Positions 30,601 to 37,388 of a stretch of DNA of 37,388 bases are shown here, in pieces. Under the pieces are notes generated by a model. The model ran no database searches. It had not been told where the DNA came from and saw only the letters and a program-made list of their open reading frames with translations. The translations under genes were made by a program, and so were the position numbers. Position 1 is the stretch's first letter. Each line of letters begins with the position of its first letter. The DNA comes from Trebouxia sp. TZW2008 (lineage: Eukaryota > Chlorophyta > Trebouxiophyceae > Trebouxiales > Trebouxiaceae): contig BDIU01000489.1 in NCBI GenBank assembly GCA_002118135.1, forward strand, positions 1 through 37,388. The letters run 5' to 3'.

Positions 30601-33600
30601 TGCATGCTGCACATCTCTGTGCATGTTCACCACTATGAACTTGCATATGGCGCTGGCGTCCAGGTTAGCAGACCTTGCTATCTGTTCACCAGCATACACC
30701 TGGACATCTTCACACCATGTGTACAACTAATGCACGCCTTGCTCTATCATTTCCTGCATATTAGTTGCCGTGTGCACAGGAAGAGCCTGTGTGACCAAAC
30801 AGAACACATGTGCAGCCTTTTGGCATTTCACCTATGTGCTACCCAGTTTGTGAGTCCTCTGAAAAAGTGCATCACATATTCTGTGGTGTCTGCAGATTGT
30901 GATGACTGCCAATGCCTTTGTATGGAACTACATCTGCATGCCCCACAACCCTCAGCATGATGCAGCAGCCAGAAGGGTAAGCTGTTGCAGCCGCTCCATC
31001 GCATGGCCACATTACTCCTATGTAGACCTCCTTCAAGTGTTTAAGACCTCTTCTGTCGCACAAATTGTGAGTGTGACAGCAATCTGATGATGCTTTGCAA
31101 TGTGCATGATGATGTCAACAGCCGAAACTTCTTGCTTTCATGTCAACCTTCAGGAACTGCCGTGCTGCCTGATGTCACACCGTCTGGCTAGAGAGCAAAG
31201 CAGAATAAACCCTTAACAAAGGCAGCAATGCCTATCAAGCCAGCTGCCAGGCCACAGACCGTGCTGGACAGTGCTCAGCGCAAAGGAGCTGTTCAGTCAT
31301 ACACAGTGAGCATGGCTCGTGCATGCAGGTGTGGGAGCAGGAGTTTGCTTGGACAGAGGCCGACAAGCCCATCAAGCTGGCGGCTAAGGCCCTCACTGTC
31401 CCTGGCAATGCCAAAGTGAACAAGCAGCCCATCTTCTGCTTTGAGACCATGATGCACATGTTGTACTGGAGCTGCCTCGTGTATGACCACAAAAGGGTGA
31501 GTGCTTGTCCTGTGCACATGTCAATGTCGTGGGTGGCCAGAGTTTTGAGTGCCCTGGCCGTCAGGACTGCAACAAGCCTATGTCCTGCTTCCAGACTGTG
31601 ACCTGCATGCTGCTCTTTAGCTGCTCTGTTGTGACCATATGTTGTGCATCATCAGCTTTGTTACTACATACGTACAACATCAGCTGTACATGTGTCCCAC
31701 ATCAGAGCAATGAGTACACTATACAGGTCTGTCATGTCCATAGTGCAATCAATCTTCTGCCTCAAACAAATGGCTGACAGGTTCACCAAGGTCTGGCGTC
31801 TCATAGGTGCAGCTCACACAAACCTCACATGTGCTGTGTCTCTTGCAAAACAGCTGTCACACTTGATGTTTAGCTGCCCATGGTGCACCTACATTCTGTC
31901 GTCTTCACGCAAAGGCCTGAAAGCTACAGGACCATCTCTTGCTCTGGAGGTCTCGCTTGATCATGCTGATTGGAATAGTTCTTGCAGGCTGTGGCGCAAA
32001 CACATGACAAAAGGTACAGCAGGAAAGCATCCTTGGCAGTCTCCCAAGAGCACCAACCTCCAGTCTATCAGTCAGAAAGAGCGACCCTGTGTGCTTTATA
32101 TTGCATCTTGAACAGTACTGCGCTTTATTTCTGACATGATTGTGCTGATTGAGATAGTTCTTGCAGGCTACAGCGCAAACACCTCGCAAAAAGTGCAGCA
32201 GAAAAGCGTCGCTGCCAGTCTCCCCAGAACACCAACCGCAAGTCTATCAGTCAGAAAGGACGACCCTGTCACTTGAGACCGCCTTGGGGCTGTACGACCT
32301 GACAGATAGTGAGCTGCTTTGGGAGCTGCAGCTGGACACACGCTGCCTTATGGGATGGAGTGACAGCAAGATTGTGTTGGCTTTCAGAGGGACTGCCTCC
32401 ATGAGCAATGTCTGGTCAGATGTGCAGGTGGGGACATGGTAATTACTAATTATGGTCTTGTTCTGCTTGACACTTGATAGTTGGTGGCTGCGTTGTGGCA
32501 TGCTGATGTGTTGCTGATGTATTGTGGGCAAGCATTTACTGACAGCGTTCAAGGCTTGTGCAACGATGTCCCTTTTTTGGAATGTGCTTTTGCTTTGACC
32601 CTTGTCTTGACATTTGACAGCACTTCTCCTGCATGCTTTTTTGTTTGCTTGCGAGTGCTTTTACTGATTCAAGTAAACAACAGCTGCTTGCAGCATAAAG
32701 CGACAATGGCTTCACGCTTCATGACACTAGAACAGCAAGTGAAACTCGTAAAGGGGGGAGCTTTGGAATCATGGACAACATGACAAAAGCAAACTATACG
32801 CAGTTCTGAGACAGCTGCATGTGTTGTGAGATGAAAATGGGTTGTGCGCAGGCCTGGAGGGTGGCCCACCCCCCTTTGAGGGGTCACACTCTGTGTGGCA
32901 CCCGCCCCCTTGTGCATGGGGGTTTTATGAAGAGCTGGCTGGCAGGGGGATTCAACACCAAGGTCATCAACCGCGTCATGGACCTCGTCAACCTGCGCAA
33001 GCCCGGCGCGGAGCCAATGCAGATCTACGTTGCAGGTATGGGCAACTCCACTGCATGGTTCATGTACAAATCCTGAACCATTGTCAGCACTGGCAAGACT
33101 GTTGCACAGCCAATGCAGATCTCTGTTGCAGGTGTGTGCAATTACGTTGGGTGAAGTGAATTTGCATGCAGCGCACACACAGTGCTGACATTGGCGGCAC
33201 CAGACACAGGAGGTATAGCAGCCTTTCAGCCTGAGTGTGCAGCCTTCACATGCTGCCTTGAGCCTGTACAGTAGCCTCTCCTTGTAAGGACACTCAACGT
33301 GAAGACATTCTCATTGTAAATACAAGAGAAGCCACTGTACCCGACATCTTCATTTTTGCTCAGACAGCTCACTTGTGACACCAGCATATGATGGAAATGT
33401 GTGTGGGTCCAGTCTGAGCATAGGCATAGCTTGATACAGCTTGCATCCTTGCAGGAGGTTCTGGTAAACGAAGTCGCGTCTGCCTTGCTAAAGCCAGCTT
33501 GCTTGTTGTTTTGGCTTGTGCTGGTACCTTGAATGGGTCCTGTCTGAATGCAGGCACAGCTTGACACAACATGCGTGTTTGCAGGTCATTCTTTGGGTGG

Positions 33601-35915
33601 AGCGCTTGCCACACTGGCCGCCTATGACATCTGCGCGCAGCTGCAACAGGCTGGCAGGCAGGATGTGAACGTGCTGTGCTACAGCTTTGGAGCTCCAAGG
33701 ACAGGCAACCGTGCCTTTGCCAAGGACTACAACCGTTTTGTACCTGACACATGGAGCATCATCAATGAGCGGGTGAGAGTTCTGCTTCTGTGCAATTTGT
33801 CTCTTGCATGATCAAGCCGTGCATGTAGCTCAAACAAAAAGAAGGGAAGCTTCCACTAGCACGGTACAACTTATTGCAGCTATGGCAACAAATGCAATGT
33901 GTATGCAGTCGGGCGTGCAATGCAGATAGCATCAACATGACTGATGCGTCGTCACAAGACTGCTTTCCCAAACACCTTGTGGTTACGCATTTTCTGGCTG
34001 CAAGGCTTAGCACTCTTGCTTAGCACTCTTGTGCAGTACAATACTTAGTGACTACACACGAGCCTGCATTTCTACAGCAGCCCATGAAAGCAAGCGCATG
34101 CTGTGACACGTAGAAGCTGGTAGCTGAGTACAGGTGAAGTTGACTATGTTATGTTGATGCAGGACGTGGTGACAAGGGGAGGCAAGTTTGTGTTTTTGTA
34201 CAAGCGGCCAGGCAGGCGCGTCATGCTGAATGCATTTGGCCAGATGATGGTGGCGCCCACCCTTCTTGAGACCTCAGTGCGCCGCAGTACTACAGGCAAG
34301 TGCAAGGGCTTTCCATTTCATTGTCTTAGTACATGCAGAGACTGCATGCATGTCTTATGATGATTATTGAGCATTTCCTGCTGCTCACCAGGGAGAGCAG
34401 GGATTTGCTTCTTGTGTAGAGATCAATGCAGCTGGCATGCAAAATCTCCCGAACAGGCCTGAATGTGACAGAACTGCTCTGCGTTATGGGTGTGATGCTA
34501 TCTAGCATTTACAACAGCTTGTGTTCTGGTGAGGCAGCAGCTTGAATCAATCAATTCCGCTGGCAGACTTTCTGGCAAGGGACTGAGACTCCCTATGCAA
34601 TGATTCAGACACTGCAGTCGTGTCGCATCTTTCAGCTAAGTGTATTCATGATGGCCAGCATGAGCATGTTTGCCTTGGGCTGGGTCAAACACACCTGGCT
34701 TGCAGGCAGGTAGTGAGCAACCTGGTTCATTGACATACTCCCAGGGTACCTTCGGTGCCAACGGTTTTCAAGATCGATGGCATGCAATGTGCATTGGGAA
34801 CATGTTTCAACAGACCAGGTTGCCAAATTTCTGCCTGAACGCCAGGAGCATCAGTGGTGCACTCACGCAAACATGCAAGATTATGCTGCAAACATCAGTC
34901 ATGAGTGGTCACCAAGAGCATCTCTGTGCCTGTAAGCGACGCAGACAGGCAGACTGACTAGCAGTTCTGGACAGGCAGGCAGGCAGGTTGGCAGACAGAT
35001 AGAGAGGCAGGCAGGCAAACAGACAAGCAAGCAAGTAAGCAAGCAAGCAAGCAATACAAACAACCAGATAGCTACTGAAAGCTGTGGTCAATGCGCAGGC
35101 TCCAGTATGGATCAGCACTTCCTGACCAGCTACTACCATGCTGCCCTGTCTGTCGTGCTGGGCCAGTTTGGTATCAAGGGCTTTGCCGACGGCCCTGAGG
35201 GCATTGTCAGGCTTGTGGAAGCCTCACCATTCATCAAGGCAAGCCCAAATATCCCTCCTTCATCTCTTTTGCCAGTGCGCCTACTTTGTTTCTGCTTGCT
35301 GAGAACAGAGCTGTCCATCAAGTGTGTAAGTGCCTCTCCTAGCATTTGCAGCAAGTTGACTACATATTACAGGTGTGCCAACTATGACTGCCTGTGTATT
35401 CTGGACATCCCTCTGCAGAGTGACAATAGGTTTTTGCTTGCACAGCTGTCATGTAAGTCTGCACAGAGTGTGCCTGGCACAGGCAAAACTCAAAGTCTGC
35501 AACAGCTGCTTACACAATTGCTCGTTCAATACAGGACTTGCTGGGAAGGCACATGGGCATGCAGCTGGAAGACATGAAGCAGTTTGTCACGCTCAGCACA
35601 CAGGCCAGGCAGCAACAGACCCTACCAGGCAGCTACCTCCCTCCAAAGGGATACTACCGCGTCAAGACCAACAGCCGACAACAGCTGCAACGACAGTCAT
35701 GGTTGACTTCCAGCTTACGTACACTCCCCAGCTGCTTTGGTCTATCATCCTCAGACCAAGAGAGTGCAGCAGGCAACTTGGGCCGTGCTAGTGTTGAGTC
35801 TGATGGCAGCACACAGCCAAGTACGGATATGCCGACTGTCATTGAAGTCAGCTTACTAGGAGAGGAGCTTGAGGATGCTAGTGCTGCTGGCAGCTCCCAG
35901 ACACGCAGTAGCTGA
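27698..35915 (+). CDS. Polytopic membrane class 3 lipase L2
   Basis: Fifteen exons: 27698-28048, 28127-28207, 28415-28557, 28718-28889, 29281-29452, 29838-30073, 30443-30562, 30896-30976, 31329-31496, 32167-32427, 32852-33035, 33585-33772, 34163-34295, 35099-35238, 35535-35915; about 936 aa. Every intron phase matches L1 and ten exons have identical lengths. The N-domain ends VVVRFDFMTSYESR. About seven hydrophobic segments follow (FVISAATLAGWIVLFV, NVFVTVGIALLYFIITYALI, VVMVFFALCLILLWLV). The lipase has [40 protein letters not shown] (Ser codon 33590-33592), [18 protein letters not shown] and DQHFLTSYYH. The predicted role is as for L1. The introns after exons 13 and 14 use GC donors (G|GCAAGT and AAG|GCAAGC) where L1 has GT. 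Two MITEs and several exon-edge copies sit in its introns. Confidence 0.87.
29502..29837 (+). repeat. Intron-side duplication upstream of L2 exon 6
   Basis: Two direct copies of an intron-end segment: 29502-29576 and about 29748-29837. Both contain GGTCAGCATGACCAA, CTGGCAGAGT or ATTGGCAGAGT, and a terminal CAG. The second ends at the true acceptor of exon 29838-30073. The MITE at 29571-29747 sits between them. Confidence 0.75.
29571..29747. mobile_element. pogo/Tigger-like MITE, copy 2
   Basis: About 177 bp with inverted ends TAAGTTCTCTTTGTAA and, reverse-complemented on the right, AGGGGTTCTCTTTGTAA. Reverse-complemented, its interior matches copy 1 (ACTCAGAGGGACTACTGCAG, CAGAATGCAG, GCATTGTCCTTACATC or GCGTTGTCCTTACATC). 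It lies in the intron between L2 exons 5 and 6. Confidence 0.75.
31545..31645 (+). repeat. Donor-edge copy of L2 exon 9
   Basis: A diverged copy of the 3' part of exon 31329-31496 (GCCCTGGCCGTC, AACAAGCC, TGCTTCCAGACTGTGACCTG, AGCTGCTCTGTTGTGACCA). It lies downstream of the exon, and the frame is broken. Confidence 0.75.
31988..32110 (+). repeat. Acceptor-edge copy of L2 exon 10
   Basis: This begins after TTCTTGCAG at 31987 and follows the start of exon 32167-32427 (GCGCAAACAC, AAAAGTGCAGCAG or AAAAGGTACAGCAG, CAGTCTATCAGTCAGAAAG) before ending at a stop. Shared intron sequence precedes both (TGATTGGAATAGTTCTTGCAG and TGATTGAGATAGTTCTTGCAG), so the duplicated unit straddles the acceptor with a period of about 179 nt. 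Confidence 0.9.
33100..33135 (+). repeat. Donor-edge copy of L2 exon 11
   Basis: About 30 nt (GCCAATGCAGATCTCTGTTG, CAG, then GTGTGT) copying the end of exon 32852-33035 and its donor, 96 nt downstream. Confidence 0.75.
33267..33339. mobile_element. pogo/Tigger-like MITE, short copy 3
   Basis: A 73-bp element bounded by TACAGTAGCCTCTCCTTGTA and, on the right reverse-complemented, TACAGTGGCTTCTCTTGTAT. It has the same terminal motif as copies 1 and 2 and TA at both ends. It lies in the intron between L2 exons 11 and 12. Confidence 0.7.
33408..33584 (+). repeat. Intron-side duplication upstream of L2 exon 12
   Basis: Two direct copies of an intron end, about 33408-33454 and 33535-33584 (GGGTCCWGTCTGA, GCACAGCTTGA or GCATAGCTTGA, ending TTGCAG). 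Only the second is followed by the GHSLGG exon. Confidence 0.75.
34962..35056. repeat. Tetranucleotide-rich tract (GGCA/CAAG)n
   Basis: Degenerate runs of GGCA and then AAGC units within the intron before L2 exon 14 (35099). Confidence 0.9.
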
Positions 35916-36930
35916 TTTTCTGCGAGGCAATCTCTTACTTTCGTTGTGAAAGGCGCTTGTCACGCTGATGCTGAGTTTTGCACATCAGCACTCAGCTGTC
36001 AACAGAGGCTCACTGTCATCCACGTCCGCTTACTGAAAGGAGCAGTGGCTGACGGCCTGTCAAAGGTCTCTACATTGCCTTTTGAAAGACATTTGTACTG
36101 CTAGCAGAGCAACACTTGCTAAAGCAGGCAATGTTGAAATCAAGGGCATGGCAGTCTTGGACTGGCGGCTTGAGGGGAGCTTCAGCAGGAACTATATTGA
36201 GGAAAGCATGATTAGACAAGGAGCTTAAGAGAAGCTTCGGGCGGCAGGTCCTTGAGGAAAAGCTTGAAGCAAGCCTCTGTTCAAGCCTCCACTGCAACAG
36301 CCTTGACAAAAAGCTTCAGTAGGCAAGAGTACGACAGAAGCTTCAGCAGGCAGGGAGTGTCACAAGGAGCCTCTGAAGTCATGCACACCCTGAGGCAGGC
36401 AGTGTAACAAACCTCACGTAAAAAGTTGCAGCCACATTGTGGCAGGGTGAGCATGGTGTAACTATAGGCCCATACATTGTACTGTATGCCAAGTGACGGC
36501 CACTACGTTACAGGCAGGTGTGCAGCAAAAGGCTGCAAGCAAGCTGGGAACAGCAAATAGCCCACCTCGGGAGCATAGCAGCCAATCTTGTGAATGAACA
36601 GGAAGTCAGGTGTGTCGCAAAAGACTGCAAGCAAGCTTGGCAATGCAAAGGCCCCTCCACCCCCCACAAGCGAGAAAGAAGCCATGCATGCGAAGCAAGC
36701 AATGTCAGGGCGTGTGTCCATCATGTGTGTTGCCTGTTGCTGCATGGGAAGCAGCTTGCAGTAACCGCAAGGCCAGATCCTTGTACAACCAGATCCTCAT
36801 ACTGCCACAGATCCAATTTTATGCTTGCTTTTTTCAGATTTAGATTTCCAAGTCTAGACACTGTGTCTCTGCTCTCAAGCGGCGCCATGGATGAATTTCC
36901 TCTTCTTCACGACAGTAGGGAGGGGCTAAG
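35916..36930. other. Intergenic region with degenerate short repeats
   Basis: No coding signal is recognised. Between 36120 and 36350 a degenerate unit around AAGCTTCAGCAGGCAGG recurs about five times. At 36518-36560 and 36608-36650 a direct repeat is present (GTGTGCAGCAAAAGGCTGCA and GTGTGTCGCAAAAGACTGCA). TGTAA occurs at 36403-36407, 488 nt after the L2 stop, which is far for a poly(A) signal. Confidence 0.6.
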
Positions 36931-36933
36931 GCG

Positions 36934-37312
36934 TCATGCAGATTTACATAGCCGATTTACTTCATCCCTCCCCCCCCCCTTATCTTTGTTTTGTGCACCC
37001 TTGTTGCCGATTTTGAGAATCTTTTCGAACTCAGTAGAAAGATCTCTGATTAGTTGCTGTATTGACCAAGTTTCCAAAGTGTCTGAATCCTCAACCTTTG
37101 CTGGACTGCACATGGTAGCAGCGCTGGGTGCTGAACTTACTGCAGGCAAAGTGCTGTATGGTATGTCAGTGTGTGATGCTTTGCTTCAGCAACTCCTCTT
37201 TTGTTTGCCTTGCAGTACCTGAGAAATGTAGAAACACGCCGATGATGCCAGTCATAACGGTGACCGTGGATATCTTATTGATGATACAAGGTGGTAGAGA
37301 CCGCACATGCAT
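36934..37312 (-). CDS. Possible small single-pass membrane protein
   Basis: Two minus-strand exons, 37312-37219 and 37139-36934, are separated by a 79-nt GT-AG intron and give 99 aa. The ATG at 37312 is directly preceded by an in-frame TAA. The N-terminus has a hydrophobic segment (STVTVMTGIIGVFLHF) that would serve as a signal anchor. The second exon continues in phase with an amphipathic stretch (ETWSIQQLIRDLSTEFEKIL) and a basic Gly-rich tail. I recognise no family. The intact splice phase and the stop-ATG start support it. Against it are its small size, a poly-C/G run inside exon 2 (near 36970-36979) and the absence of any homology I can name. Confidence 0.35.
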
Positions 37313-37388
37313 TTACGGGATGACAACATACAGTCCCCCCAGAAAGTTTTGCACCACGTGTCTGCAGTGCTCAGCATCCTAGTAATCT

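Noticed and set aside
31988..32110. A real extra exon of L2
   Set aside because: It has a good acceptor, but it runs to a stop, lacks a donor, and L1 has no exon there; it is an acceptor-side copy of exon 32167-32427.
36891..36948. Plus-strand ATG with MDEFPLLHDSREGL
   Set aside because: The frame has no partner exons I can find, and the minus-strand reading of the same area gives a coherent two-exon gene.

Overview
This window is eukaryotic nuclear DNA. Coding regions are broken into many short exons joined by GT-AG introns (and two GC-AG introns), and they encode eukaryote-type multidomain proteins. I see no bacterial operon, rRNA, CRISPR array or tRNA that I could support. Intron density, codon use, a TGTAA poly(A)-type signal and the protein families suggest a green microalga, possibly trebouxiophyte-like. 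That placement is inference, and no marker in the window fixes it.

Layout, left to right. (1) 1-8570, plus strand: a multi-exon gene cut by the left edge. It encodes, in order, a TPR-like stretch, a DUSP23-like cysteine phosphatase, a P-loop polynucleotide-kinase-like domain whose Walker A motif is split by an intron, and an ATP-dependent RNA ligase. Exon phases agree across all nine exons. It is best read as a one-polypeptide RNA end-healing and sealing enzyme. (2) 8571-11223: tail-to-tail intergenic DNA. (3) 11224-20348, minus: a 15-exon gene for a polytopic membrane protein with a C-terminal class 3 lipase (L1, about 975 aa). (4) 20743-25112, minus: an eight-exon gene fusing a METTL21/EEF2KMT-type protein methyltransferase to a PHOSPHO1/2-type HAD phosphatase (about 770 aa). 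(5) 25831-26988, minus: an intronless secreted or luminal glycosyltransferase-like protein. (6) 27698-35915, plus: L2, a 15-exon paralogue of L1 in inverted orientation with the same intron phases throughout (about 936 aa). (7) Right edge: repeats and a possible small single-pass membrane protein gene on the minus strand (36934-37312).

L1 and L2 are an old inverted duplication that now encloses the methyltransferase-phosphatase and glycosyltransferase genes. I see no pathway linking all the genes, although L1 and L2 probably act in membrane lipid turnover.

The most striking property is structural. Introns of the RNA-repair gene and both lipase genes contain many degenerate direct copies of the edges of the adjoining exon. 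Copies of the acceptor-side edge lie upstream of the exon and copies of the donor-side edge lie downstream. I call these splice-junction echoes. They look like serial tandem duplications of segments straddling a splice site. The methyltransferase-phosphatase gene and the intronless gene show none that I can see. A small pogo/Tigger-like MITE family (three copies) is also present.
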